Below are positions 24,588 to 33,071 of a stretch of 64,000 nt of DNA, in pieces. The stretch comes from Thermodesulfovibrionia bacterium (GTDB taxonomy: Bacteria; Nitrospirota; Thermodesulfovibrionia; UBA6902). Location of the stretch: positions 48,712 through 112,711 of the forward strand of contig CAMYND010000005.1 of assembly GCA_947259645.1 (NCBI GenBank), written 5' to 3'. The position numbers and the translations under genes were made by a program. Within the stretch, counting starts at the first letter, position 1. The number at the start of each line of letters is the position of its first letter. Below the pieces are notes generated by a model. It was not told the DNA's origin. It worked only from the letters and a program-made list of their open reading frames with translations, and searched no databases.

Positions 24588-25781
24588 ATGCGTAAATTTA
24601 TCATCGGACTTTCAATTTTATTTTTCGCCCTTGCAGGATATGTCTCCTTTCAGGCCCTGGAAATCCCTCTTTGGAACTCCGGCTATCAAGGAACCTCGAA
24701 AAAAACAGAGGCAGAGCAGCGTTACCAGAAAACAGAAGCGGCAATGCAGAAGCTCAATGAGGAGAAGGCGGCTAACCTTGCGCTGGTCGACGAACTGAAG
24801 ACAAAGGTTGCCACCCTAGAAGGCGAACTCTCCGGCAAAAATGACGAGCCCATGGAAGAAGAGCGTTCCCGGGGAGGACAGGACGAGACAAGGCTCCTGA
24901 CTGTTTTGGGAAGTGGTTCATTTGACTCTGGCCAGGTTGTCATTAACAAAAACAAGGTCACTATCATTAAGGATATTGTCCCCGAAATCCTCGCATCTCC
25001 AGACCATCATGTAAGTATTGAAGGTCATACCAGTAACTATGGTGTGACGCCTTCTGAAGAGGAGCAATATGATGAAAATATGAAGCTGTCATTGCTCAGG
25101 GCAGATGCGATTGCTGCACTGTTAATCGAAAACGGAGTGATTGCTGACCGTATCTCCATAGTCGGGTATGGTGATACTCGTCCCCTGGTCTCGAACGAGA
25201 CCTATGAGGGGAGATTAAGAAACCGGAGAGTTGAGGTGAAACTTGTACCAAAGAGCAGGGTGGCTGCTTTGCTTCAGCAGCGAAAAAAAGAGCATCAAGC
25301 CAATAAGGCCCTCATAGAAAGTAAAGATGTTTCTTATTCTGCCGAAAAAGAAAGCACTATGCCGGTGATTCAGCCTGCGGCCAGGGCCCCGAAGCCTGAA
25401 GGAAGGGTGCTGGCTGTTCTGGGAGGTGAAATGTTCCGGCTGGAAAAAATTATTGTAGATGAGCAGCTTATAAATGTCATTAATGATCTGGTTTCAGATA
25501 TTCAGGAAATGAGTAGCAATAACGTTATGATTGAAGGACATACTGACAACATCCCGATCAAACCATATGCAGGCCTGCCTTTCACAAGCAATGAAGAACT
25601 TTCTTTGCTCAGGGCACGGGCTGTGGCCTCGATACTCGAGGAAAACGGTATTTCACCGTACCGCATGACAGTAATCGGTCATGGTGACACACGACCGGCA
25701 GCCTCTAATGGGACACGCAGCGGGCGGGCGAGAAACCGCAGGGTAGAAGTACGGCTTGTCCCTGAAAAGAAGGGGAACTAA
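24588..25781 (+). CDS. Tandem OmpA-domain envelope protein
   Basis: 397 residues. An N-terminal hydrophobic segment (about 4-22), a coiled coil (about 40-90, KTEAAMQKLNEEKAANLALVDEL), then two OmpA C-terminal domains. Domain 1 reads IEGHTSNYG...LSLLRADAIAALLIENGV...GYGDTRPL...RNRRVEVKL, and domain 2 IEGHTDNIP...LSLLRARAVASILEENG...GHGDTRPA...RNRRVEVRL. These domains bind peptidoglycan diaminopimelate in the periplasm. Duplication of the domain in one chain is less common. The ExeA-like ATPase follows after 6 bp, so they form an operon and probably act together at the cell wall. Confidence 0.9.
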   Translation: MRKFIIGLSILFFALAGYVSFQALEIPLWNSGYQGTSKKTEAEQRYQKTEAAMQKLNEEKAANLALVDELKTKVATLEGELSGKNDEPMEEERSRGGQDETRLLTVLGSGSFDSGQVVINKNKVTIIKDIVPEILASPDHHVSIEGHTSNYGVTPSEEEQYDENMKLSLLRADAIAALLIENGVIADRISIVGYGDTRPLVSNETYEGRLRNRRVEVKLVPKSRVAALLQQRKKEHQANKALIESKDVSYSAEKESTMPVIQPAARAPKPEGRVLAVLGGEMFRLEKIIVDEQLINVINDLVSDIQEMSSNNVMIEGHTDNIPIKPYAGLPFTSNEELSLLRARAVASILEENGISPYRMTVIGHGDTRPAASNGTRSGRARNRRVEVRLVPEKKGN

Positions 25782-25787
25782 CAGAGA

Positions 25788-26957
25788 ATGTACGCTGAGC
25801 ACTTTGCCCTGAAGATGCTGCCCTTTGAGAATGTTCCCAATCCGATATTCTTTTTTGATGAGGGTGATCATGCCCGCGTGCATCAGCGGATTAAAGAATC
25901 CTTAAAGGCCGGCAGGGGGCTGATGGTTGTTACAGGGCCGATAGGATCGGGCAAGACAACCATGAGCCAGATGATCATTTCTGAATTTTCCAGAGATATC
26001 AAATTAATATGGATAGCCGAGCCTCCAGCAGGCAGCACAGAACTGTTTCTCTTTATCGCTGAGGAACTCGGCCTGAAACCAGCCTCTTCTGAGAGGACGT
26101 TTGTTCTGCGGGATATCAGGAGTACCTTGCTTAAAATTAATACTGACGGCGGTAAATGCCTGGTGATCATAGATGAGTCACATCTGATGTCTGATGATGT
26201 TATTAATGGAATTCGCCTGCTCAACAACCTTGAAGAAGGTGCGGCCAAACTTATTCAGGTATTTTTGCTTGGGCAGGAGGAAATGGTTGAAATAATAAAC
26301 AGGCCGGAGCTGGAGCCTTTTAAGCAGCGTATCGCGACCCTTGAAGTCATGGGGAAAATGCGTGCCGACCGGATACTTGAATATATCTCACATCGTGTCC
26401 GGGTAGCAGGCAGTCAGAAATCCCTGTTTACGGATACCGGCATGGAAGCTTTGGCGCTGGCGTTCGGCAGTGAAAACACTCCCCGAATAATTAATACCCT
26501 CTGCGACCGTTCACTTACCACTGCATTTGAAAAAGGAAAGGCACAGGCAGATGTTGATGATGTGTACGAGGCAGCCGAAGGGATGGGACTGCAGAAAGAC
26601 ATCTTTTTTTACCGAATATCTCAGAAAAAAAAGAAGGAAGAGGGAAAATCCCTGCCCGGCGCGCTAAAACCTGCTGCAACAGAACCTGAATCAGATGAAA
26701 GTAAGCCTGGCCGCCTGCTTCGTAAAAGTCCTGACAGCAGTGGCAATGGTCTTTCGAACACCGGGCCTTCCCCCGTGGCTGGGAGCGTTGACAGGGTTGA
26801 TCTTTCTCTCTCTGATGAGAAGAAGGAAAGCATGAAATTTCCCCTGATTCTACTCTTTGCATCACTTACCGCACTCTTTTTAAGTATCGCCTTCTATTGT
26901 GATAGGTCAGGATCATCTGATCTGATGCAATGTCTTACAGAACTGATCGGTTTGTAA
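25788..26957 (+). CDS. ExeA/GspA-like AAA ATPase with C-terminal membrane helix
   Basis: 389 residues. The ATPase is N-terminal: Walker A in GPIGSGKTTMSQ, Walker B in CLVIIDESHLM, sensor-like FLLGQEE, and the ExeA-type start YAEHFALKMLPFENVPNP. A low-complexity linker (about 280-345) leads to a C-terminal hydrophobic helix (about 352-374). ExeA proteins use ATP in placing secretins or other complexes through peptidoglycan; unlike ExeA, no peptidoglycan-binding domain is visible after the helix. The tandem OmpA protein just upstream may supply that function. This division of labour is inference. Confidence 0.87.
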   Translation: MYAEHFALKMLPFENVPNPIFFFDEGDHARVHQRIKESLKAGRGLMVVTGPIGSGKTTMSQMIISEFSRDIKLIWIAEPPAGSTELFLFIAEELGLKPASSERTFVLRDIRSTLLKINTDGGKCLVIIDESHLMSDDVINGIRLLNNLEEGAAKLIQVFLLGQEEMVEIINRPELEPFKQRIATLEVMGKMRADRILEYISHRVRVAGSQKSLFTDTGMEALALAFGSENTPRIINTLCDRSLTTAFEKGKAQADVDDVYEAAEGMGLQKDIFFYRISQKKKKEEGKSLPGALKPAATEPESDESKPGRLLRKSPDSSGNGLSNTGPSPVAGSVDRVDLSLSDEKKESMKFPLILLFASLTALFLSIAFYCDRSGSSDLMQCLTELIGL

Positions 26958-27094
26958 GGACTTCCTGTTCTCGTCCGGAAAAGTTCTCAGGTCCTGTCCT
27001 GTAAATCCTTCTCCATCTGTATCCGCCTTCTGAATTGAGACCCTGTCGCTTTATTCTGTTACAATAATAAAATCATCTATATGTACTAATTGTT

Positions 27095-27562
27095 ATGGGT
27101 TCATTGCTTGCTGTTGACTTAGGATTAAAGACCGGCCTTGCCCTGTATGGTGATGACGGAAAGCTCCGCTGGTATCGTTCAAAGAACTATGGTTCCGCGG
27201 CGCGGCTGAAACGGGGTGTCCATACGCTCCTGAATTCTGTTCCTGATATTTCTCAGATTGTTATGGAAGGCGGGGGAACACTGGCACTGATCTGGCAGCG
27301 CGAGGCAGAACGGAGAAGCATTCCTGTCCGTCAGATTAACGCGGAAAAATGGAGGCAGAAATTGCTCTATCCCCGGGAACAGACCACGGGGCTTCAGGCA
27401 AAGCATTATGCCGGTGACTTTGCGCGGAGGGTCATTGCATGGTCAGGCATATCCCGACCTTCATCCCTGAGGCATGACACGGCAGAGGCGATCCTTATCG
27501 GCTTCTGGGCAACACTGGAGTTGAAATGGCTGGAACGGGTGCCCCCGGAATTGAGGCGTTAA
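27095..27562 (+). CDS. RuvC/RNase H-fold putative nuclease
   Basis: 155 residues. The first strand AVDLGLKTGLALYG supplies an Asp at residue 8, a central strand ends with Glu in IVMEGGG (about 60), and the C-terminal helix carries HDTAEAILIGFWA (Asp about 131), as in RuvC-like Holliday junction resolvase folds. It is shorter than RuvC and has a Trp-rich end. It stands alone; the gene downstream is convergent. The substrate is unknown; branched DNA is a guess from the fold. Confidence 0.7.
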   Translation: MGSLLAVDLGLKTGLALYGDDGKLRWYRSKNYGSAARLKRGVHTLLNSVPDISQIVMEGGGTLALIWQREAERRSIPVRQINAEKWRQKLLYPREQTTGLQAKHYAGDFARRVIAWSGISRPSSLRHDTAEAILIGFWATLELKWLERVPPELRR

Positions 27563-27640
27563 CTTCTTAATGAAGAAGAATGTACAAACGCGCAGTCCAC
27601 AGATGAACAAAGAGATTTCCTTGAGTAAGAGGTGCTGAGT

Positions 27641-28717
27641 TTATTTCATCTGCTGAATAATGGCATCTGCCATGCCTGATGTTGTAACAGCAGAGGGATC
27701 GTCAGGAGTCGGTTTCATGTCATAGGTGACATCTTTCCCTTCCTTGATGATGGAGGCAATTGCTTTATCGAGCCTTTCTGCTGCCTCCATTTCTCCCAGG
27801 TGCCGCAGCATCATAACACCGCTCAGTATTACCGCAAGGGGATTAACCTTATTGAGCCCTTTATATTTCGGTGCGCTGCCATGTGTTGCTTCAAACACAG
27901 CGTACTCTTCACCGATATTGGCGCCGGGAGCAAGGCCCAGCCCTCCGATCAGGCCTGCGGCAAGGTCAGATACAACATCACCGTAGAGATTTGGCAACAC
28001 GAGAATATCGTAGAGCTCCGGCTTCTGCACGAGCTGCATACACATGTTATCAATGATTTTATCTTCGAATTCAATATCAGGGTACTCTTTCGCAACCTCT
28101 CGTGAGACTTCAAGAAACAATCCGTCAGAGTATTTCATGATATTGGCCTTATGGACCGAGGTGACTTTGCGACGCTTATTTTTCCGTGCGTACTCAAATG
28201 CTGCCCGTACGATGCGCTGCGTTCCATATACGGAAATAGGCTTAATGCTGATTCCTGAATCCTGCCGAATCTCTCTGTCAGAAAGTTTCTTAACCAGGTC
28301 AATAATCTCTTTGGCACCCTGAGAACCTTTCTCGTACTCGATGCCGGCATAGAGGTCTTCGGTATTTTCCCTGAATAACACAAGGTCAATATTGTCATAT
28401 CTGGTCTTGGCACCTGTGTACGTTTTGCAGGGCCGTACGCAGCTGTAGAGGTCAAGTGTCTGCCTCAGTGTCACATTTACGCTTCTGAAACCTGTGCCCA
28501 CCGGCGTTGTTATCGGACCTTTGATCGCAATTTTATTTTTCTTGATCGAATCGATAACCCTGTCAGGTAAGGGGTTCCCTTCCTGGTTATAGACATCTTC
28601 ACCAGCGTTCTGTATTTCCCAGTCAAAAGAAACTCCTGTCGCCTCAAACACTCGTACAGCAGCTTCTGTTATTTCCGGACCTGTGCCGTCTCCGGGTATT
28701 AACGTAATTTTGTACAT
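27641..28717 (-). CDS. Isocitrate (or homoisocitrate) dehydrogenase, NAD type
   Basis: 358 residues, the length of the short NAD-dependent beta-decarboxylating dehydrogenases. Substrate-loop residues read GFRSVNVTLRQTLDLYSCVRP, with Ser in the phosphate/carboxylate position typical of isocitrate dehydrogenase. Further motifs are VLFRENTEDLYAGIE, VHKANIMKYSDGLF, DNMCMQLVQ, PNLYGDVVSDLAAGLIGGLG and FEATHGSAPKYKG. Its ATG overlaps the stop of the (homo)citrate synthase gene as TAATG, so the two enzymes are coupled. That makes either citrate to 2-oxoglutarate or homocitrate chain extension possible; the former seems simpler. Confidence 0.88.
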   Translation of the reverse strand: MYKITLIPGDGTGPEITEAAVRVFEATGVSFDWEIQNAGEDVYNQEGNPLPDRVIDSIKKNKIAIKGPITTPVGTGFRSVNVTLRQTLDLYSCVRPCKTYTGAKTRYDNIDLVLFRENTEDLYAGIEYEKGSQGAKEIIDLVKKLSDREIRQDSGISIKPISVYGTQRIVRAAFEYARKNKRRKVTSVHKANIMKYSDGLFLEVSREVAKEYPDIEFEDKIIDNMCMQLVQKPELYDILVLPNLYGDVVSDLAAGLIGGLGLAPGANIGEEYAVFEATHGSAPKYKGLNKVNPLAVILSGVMMLRHLGEMEAAERLDKAIASIIKEGKDVTYDMKPTPDDPSAVTTSGMADAIIQQMK

Positions 28718-29958
28718 TATCTTATCCTTGGTGATATAGTGAGAATTTTTGAGACCGCATCCGGGTGCTCTGCTATAAATACCAATTCATCGTCAGTCAG
28801 GGGTTTCTGCGTATGCAGGTTTGCATACTGGACCAGTTCGAGTATTTTTCGCGCCTGCTTGTCACCGCGGAAATGAATCCCCAGGTTCTCATAAACATGC
28901 CGAAATCCCTTCAGGCCGCCATAGGACCCGGTTGTAATTACCCTGCCTGTATGCAGTGTTTCCGGTTCTCCTCTTCCAACTTCCTCCGGGTCATAGAGCT
29001 CATAGTTGCGCCTGTCTTTCAGGGCGCCGTCCGCGTGTATTCCGGATTCATGGGCAAAGGCATTTGCGCCAACACCGACCTGTTTTATCGGGATCGGGAT
29101 ATCAAAGGCATATGAAGTATATCGGGCAAGCTTCCAGGATTTCTTCAGGTCTACTTTGTCAGCGAGATGTATTTTATCTTCGAATCCGTGGGAGTATTTC
29201 AGGGCAAGTAATATTGAGACAAGGTCGCAGTTGCCGGCCCTTTCGCCGTAGCCGTTGATTGTAGTATTTATGTACGCGTCAACGCCGCTTTCAATCGCTC
29301 CCTGGGCACCTACGAGGGAGACGGCCGCGGCCATTCCCAGGTCATTGTGGCAGTGCATCTCCAGATCAATCATGGAAGCTTCAGCGATTGTTTTAATTTT
29401 TTCATAGATTGTTATGGGGTCGTCTGCTCCAAGGGTGTCACAATAGCGGAAACGGGTCGCTCCGTATTCCTTTGCAGCGCAGGCGAATTCGACAAGTTTC
29501 CCGGTTTCAGTTCGGGATGCGTCTTCTGCATTCACTCCTACAGTTTCAGCGCCGAGGGCCTTTGCTGTTTTCAGGGCCTCGATCATGGAATCTAATACAT
29601 CTTTCCACGTTTTTCTGCCCTGAAACTTCCCTTCAATCATGATATCAGATGTTGAAATTGAAATATTCAGATGCTTTATGTCCGGGCAGTTTTTAAATGC
29701 CAGTTCAATGTCTTCCTGGACAGCCCTGCACCAGCCCTCAAGGCGAAGGTTTTTAATCTTGCCTTTTTTTGCCAGGTCAAGGTTGGCATTTATATAGTTG
29801 ACCTCATGCTTGAGGGTGGGGAAGCCGATCTCGCTCTGGAAGACACCCATATCATCCAGGTAGAGATTAATCATTGTTTTTGCGAGCTTGCTTACCAGTA
29901 TGCGGGAAGTTTGCACACCATCCCTGTTTGTGACATCTATGAGATAGATATTTTTCAT
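28717..29958 (-). CDS. Homocitrate synthase-family enzyme (possible Re-citrate synthase)
   Basis: 413 residues of the DRE-TIM metallolyase family (LeuA/NifV/AksA). Signatures: LIDVTNRDGVQTSR near the start, GVNAEDASRTE, RFRYCDTLGADDP, metal-binding MHCHNDLGMA and NTTINGYGERAGNCDL, and a short C-terminal region without a LeuA regulatory domain. NifV and AksA homologues make homocitrate, but Re-citrate synthases belong to the same family. The partner gene is an isocitrate dehydrogenase and no aconitase, nitrogenase or lysine genes are nearby, so citrate formation is plausible. A promoter at 29968-29996 puts transcription start very close to the ATG. Confidence 0.8.
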   Translation of the reverse strand: MKNIYLIDVTNRDGVQTSRILVSKLAKTMINLYLDDMGVFQSEIGFPTLKHEVNYINANLDLAKKGKIKNLRLEGWCRAVQEDIELAFKNCPDIKHLNISISTSDIMIEGKFQGRKTWKDVLDSMIEALKTAKALGAETVGVNAEDASRTETGKLVEFACAAKEYGATRFRYCDTLGADDPITIYEKIKTIAEASMIDLEMHCHNDLGMAAAVSLVGAQGAIESGVDAYINTTINGYGERAGNCDLVSILLALKYSHGFEDKIHLADKVDLKKSWKLARYTSYAFDIPIPIKQVGVGANAFAHESGIHADGALKDRRNYELYDPEEVGRGEPETLHTGRVITTGSYGGLKGFRHVYENLGIHFRGDKQARKILELVQYANLHTQKPLTDDELVFIAEHPDAVSKILTISPRIR

Positions 29959-30312
29959 GAATCGCTATTTAAACATATTTCCTGTTTGATTTACAATAGA
30001 AAAGAGAGCGTTTGATTCGGTGCCATTATCTTGGACAGGTAGCATGAAATGGTACGCTGCGATGCTTCTGTCAAAAGGACTTGCAATCTGATGGCAATCA
30101 AATTTACAAACGAAAATTTGGAAAATGCTTCATGATTATGTGTCTCTCTTACTGTCCTGGGTACAGCTGTGGTATAATAAAAATAACTGTTACATCAATT
30201 ATTACAGTAAGTTATGACAGAATGGGACCTTCGGGATACAGCCTATGATAGCTTTAAACTGGTTCTCAGCCAGATCATCTTGATGAATGTATAATCATGA
30301 GAAAGAATCCGG
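29959..30312. other. 354-bp divergent promoter region
   Basis: Holds a minus-strand promoter (29968-29996) and a plus-strand promoter, TTACTG (30149-30154), 18 bp, TATAAT (30173-30178), the latter with TG one base upstream of the hexamer, for the HD-GYP gene. A 26-codon ATG frame at 30214 exists but lacks a ribosome-binding site and is not called. Confidence 0.5.
29968..29996 (-). promoter_or_regulatory. Promoter of the (homo)citrate synthase-isocitrate dehydrogenase operon
   Basis: TTGTAA (29991-29996) and TTTAAA (29968-29973) on the minus strand are 17 bp apart. The -10 lies 9 nt from the ATG, predicting a 1-3 nt leader, and no Shine-Dalgarno is visible. Confidence 0.5.
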
Positions 30313-31374
30313 ATGAGTTCTGAAATGAAAAAATCACTTCTCGTTGTTGACGACGACCCCTATGTGCTTGAATCTGTTTCCGCGCTCCTCACTGAGTACA
30401 AATATTCCGTTATTTCCTGCAATTCTGGAGAAAAGGCAGTTAAAGAATTGCTGAACAACAAAAGTGTGCTGGTATTAACGGACATTAAAATGCCCAGCAT
30501 GTCCGGAATTGAACTCCTGGAAAAGATTCATTCCATATATCCCAAGATGCCGGTGATTCTGATGACCGGTTACGCGGAGCTTGATCTTGCCATTGATGCG
30601 ATAAAGAGGGGTGCCTTTGACTTTATTACAAAACCCTATAATGCGGATCACCTGCTTCATACAGTCGACAAGGCGGTCAGATATTCAGAGCTGCTGAAGG
30701 TTGAGGAAGACTACAAGCAGAGACTTGAACAGACGGTGAAGCAGCAGACCCAGGAAATTTTCAATTTAAGCCGGGAAGTAATAAACCGCCTGACCGCGGT
30801 GGCCGAGTTCAGGGACACCGATACAGGGGCTCATATTTCGCGGATCGGGCTGTATGCCAACAAGATAGCAGAGGCGCTCGGTATGCCCATATATTTTGTT
30901 GATGCTATTACCTATGCCAGCTCGCTTCATGATATCGGTAAGATCGGTATCCCTGATAATATTCTTTTAAAACCGGGGTCGTTGACATCCGACGAGTTTG
31001 AGATTATGAAATCTCATACGACGATCGGACACAATATCCTGGCCGGATCTACTCACTCCATTTTAAAGATGGCATCCACCGTGGCACTTACCCATCATGA
31101 GCGATGGGATGGAAGCGGGTACCCCCGGGGAATGAAGGGAGAAGATATCCCCCTTGAAGGCAGAATTGCAATTATATGTGATCAGTACGATGCGCTCATG
31201 AGCTCACGGCCCTACAAGCTTGCCCTGATGCATGCTGAAGCATTTAAGGTAATTACAGAGGGCGACGGACGGACTATGCCGGAGCATTTTGACCCTGATG
31301 TCATGCATGCCTTTAAGAGTCTTGCCCAGACATTCAAGGAAATATTTGTTGAACACCAGGATATTCACTGCTGA
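30313..31374 (+). CDS. Response regulator with HD-GYP phosphodiesterase output
   Basis: 353 residues. The receiver (about 1-125) has LLVVDDDPYV, phospho-acceptor Asp in LVLTDIKMPSMSG, Thr in LMTGYAE and Lys in FITKPYN. A coiled linker (EEDYKQRLEQTVKQQTQEI) leads to the HD-GYP domain: HISRIGLYANKIA, SSLHDIGKIGIPD, HTTIGHNIL, HHERWDGSGYPRGMKGEDIP and ICDQYDALMSSRPYK. It should hydrolyse cyclic di-GMP when activated. No kinase is adjacent. A good promoter lies 135 bp upstream. The length and domain order are the common RpfG-like form. Confidence 0.93.
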   Translation: MSSEMKKSLLVVDDDPYVLESVSALLTEYKYSVISCNSGEKAVKELLNNKSVLVLTDIKMPSMSGIELLEKIHSIYPKMPVILMTGYAELDLAIDAIKRGAFDFITKPYNADHLLHTVDKAVRYSELLKVEEDYKQRLEQTVKQQTQEIFNLSREVINRLTAVAEFRDTDTGAHISRIGLYANKIAEALGMPIYFVDAITYASSLHDIGKIGIPDNILLKPGSLTSDEFEIMKSHTTIGHNILAGSTHSILKMASTVALTHHERWDGSGYPRGMKGEDIPLEGRIAIICDQYDALMSSRPYKLALMHAEAFKVITEGDGRTMPEHFDPDVMHAFKSLAQTFKEIFVEHQDIHC

Positions 31375-31392
31375 TGCGATTGATCTCTGACC

Positions 31393-31986
31393 TTACTCCC
31401 ACCGTTTAAACAGGCTGTGTTCTATGCCTGCGCTGTCAAGTATTTTCCCGACAACAAAGTCCACGATATCGTTGAGGCTTTCCGGCTTCTGGTAAAATGC
31501 CGGCACAGGAGGAGCAACAGTTACTCCCAGCCTGACCAGCTTTAACATGTTCTCAAGATGGATCGCGCTGAAGGGCATCTCACGGGGGGCGAGTATGAGT
31601 CTTCGTCCCTCCTTCATAGCAACGTCAGCTGACCGTTCAATGAGATTGTTCGCGTAACCATTGGCAATCCCGGACAAAGTTTTCATAGAGCAGGGCACAA
31701 CAAACATGGCACCGGTCAGGAATGATCCGCTGGCGATGGGTGCGGCAAGGTTTGTTTCGTCAAGGTACTGAATTTTGCTCGATTGATAGTATGCCCGGAT
31801 CTTTTTCATTGTTGCGGACTCTGTTTTTCCTGTCCAGTTCAGGCCGGTCTCCATTTTAATAATGGGAAAGGCGTGCCTGGATATACAGAGATAAACTGAA
31901 TCTGCTGATTTAAGCAGTTCTTCAACCAGGCGCAGACCATAAATCACACCGCTGGCGCCCGCTATTGCCACAACATACGCGCTCAT
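31393..31986 (-). CDS. ubiX: UbiX flavin prenyltransferase
   Basis: 197 residues from the ATG at 31986, where the family normally begins (MSAYVVAIAGASGVIYGLRL). Flavoprotein motifs include GSFLTGAMFVVPCSMKTLSGIANGYANNLIERSADVAMKEGRRLILAPREMP and a C-terminal HSLFKRW. UbiX makes prenylated FMN, the cofactor of UbiD-type decarboxylases used in quinone synthesis and aromatic metabolism. Upstream on the same strand are rsmG, a LigD-type phosphoesterase and ubiE. A TGT-TACAAT -10 box lies six bases before the ATG, so it may also be made from a leaderless transcript. Confidence 0.93.
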   Translation of the reverse strand: MSAYVVAIAGASGVIYGLRLVEELLKSADSVYLCISRHAFPIIKMETGLNWTGKTESATMKKIRAYYQSSKIQYLDETNLAAPIASGSFLTGAMFVVPCSMKTLSGIANGYANNLIERSADVAMKEGRRLILAPREMPFSAIHLENMLKLVRLGVTVAPPVPAFYQKPESLNDIVDFVVGKILDSAGIEHSLFKRWE

Positions 31987-31992
31987 TTGATG

Positions 31993-32028
31993 ATTGTAAC
32001 ACATTCGCCTTCAGCGCAGAGCTGAAGG
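31993..32028 (-). promoter_or_regulatory. ubiX extended -10 box and upstream hairpin
   Basis: On the minus strand TGT-TACAAT (31993-32001) is followed by six bases and the ATG. Just upstream CCTTCAGC pairs perfectly with GCTGAAGG across five bases (32008-32028), next to the rsmG stop; no T-run follows. No consensus -35 is seen. Confidence 0.5.
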
Positions 32029-32029
32029 G

Positions 32030-32695
32030 CTATGATTCCCGGGAGGATTCTGGGCAGCTCAGCACCACAATAGTTCTTTCTGTGTCAGTAAGGGGGAGGC
32101 TGAGCCGAAGCACATTCTTTATCGCGTCGTTGGGATAAGAGGAACGTTTCAGTGCGCTCATTTCATCAGACACTTTTGGTCCTTTATTCAGTATCAGAAC
32201 CCCCTTTTTCTTAACGCAATAACAGGCAGCGTCAAGGAATTCCACCATGCTGAATGTCGCCCTGGAAGTGACCACGTCAAAAAATCGTGCGTAGTCCGTG
32301 CCGAGGTTCTCAACGCGCTCTTCCAGGACCTGGGCTCCCGTCAGATTGAACAGCCTCACGATATGCCTGATAAATGATGCTTTTTTTCTTGACGGTTCGA
32401 TAAATGTCAGATCAATATCCGATCTGATAATTTTAATGGGCATACCCGGAAAACCAGCCCCTGAACCTGCATCGGCGAGGCGCACAGGGCCCTCTGGAAC
32501 AGCTTTTAAATAAAGGAGAGAGTCAATGAAATGTTTGATAACAATGTCACTGTCAGTTTTGAGAGCGGTAAGATTATAGGTTTTATTCCATTTTTTCAGT
32601 TCAGAGAGAAACTGTGTAAATACCCTGAGCTGAGTTTCTGAGCAGGAGATGTTTAATTCCAATAACCCTTTTTTGAGAAGTTCTCGTGCATTCAT
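32030..32695 (-). CDS. rsmG: 16S rRNA (guanine-N7) methyltransferase RsmG
   Basis: 221 residues, the usual length. The N-terminal helices include LKKWNKTYNLTALKTDSDIVIKHFIDSL, a hallmark of the GidB/RsmG family. The SAM-binding loop is RLADAGSGAGFPGMPIKI, followed by TFIEPSRKKASFI and VVTSRATFSM. It methylates G527 (E. coli numbering) in 16S rRNA. It starts 16 bp after the LigD-type phosphoesterase gene and has no strong Shine-Dalgarno. The usual gidA or parA neighbours are not here. Confidence 0.93.
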   Translation of the reverse strand: MNARELLKKGLLELNISCSETQLRVFTQFLSELKKWNKTYNLTALKTDSDIVIKHFIDSLLYLKAVPEGPVRLADAGSGAGFPGMPIKIIRSDIDLTFIEPSRKKASFIRHIVRLFNLTGAQVLEERVENLGTDYARFFDVVTSRATFSMVEFLDAACYCVKKKGVLILNKGPKVSDEMSALKRSSYPNDAIKNVLRLSLPLTDTERTIVVLSCPESSRES

Positions 32696-32711
32696 AGCGG
32701 TCTGGCCGCGG

Positions 32712-33071
32712 CTATGTGATCTTTATGATCAGCCACTGGTTGTCCTTGAGCCGAACCAGGCTGTAGCTTCCCTTCAGACGTGAGCCCTTTAGTTTGACTA
32801 CCAGCGCTTTTTCGGTTTCTGATTCCACGGTGTATGTGCCGCTGTCCCATATCTTGACGGTACCTGCCCCGTATTCACCCTCACCAATCTCCCCTTCAAA
32901 GTCAATATAGTCGAGGTCATGGTCTTCAACCTGTATGGCAAGGCGTTTAACCTTTGTCTTTTCCGGCACGCCTTTGGGAACTGCCCAGCTTTTCAGGACG
33001 TCCTCTCTTTCGAGCCTGAAGTCCCAGTGAAGGTTGCGGGCATGGTGCTCCTGGACTACGAACCGGTTCAC
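32712..33071 (-). CDS. Stand-alone LigD-type 3'-phosphoesterase domain protein
   Basis: 119 residues. The whole protein corresponds to the LigD phosphoesterase module: FVVQEHHARNLHWDFRLE near the N-terminus with the metal and catalytic His/Asp/Arg residues, SWAVPKGVP, VEDHDLDYIDFEG, GEYGAGTVKIWDSGTY and the C-terminal SYSLVRL...WLIIK. The module trims 3'-phosphates and ribonucleotides at DNA ends during end joining. Ligase and polymerase domains are absent, and no Ku gene is in the window. Its start overlaps the ubiE end by four bases, placing it in an otherwise unrelated operon. Confidence 0.9.
   Translation of the reverse strand: MNRFVVQEHHARNLHWDFRLEREDVLKSWAVPKGVPEKTKVKRLAIQVEDHDLDYIDFEGEIGEGEYGAGTVKIWDSGTYTVESETEKALVVKLKGSRLKGSYSLVRLKDNQWLIIKIT

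Noticed and set aside
30214-30294. 26-codon ORF before the HD-GYP gene
   Set aside because: No ribosome-binding site and no coupling to the next gene.
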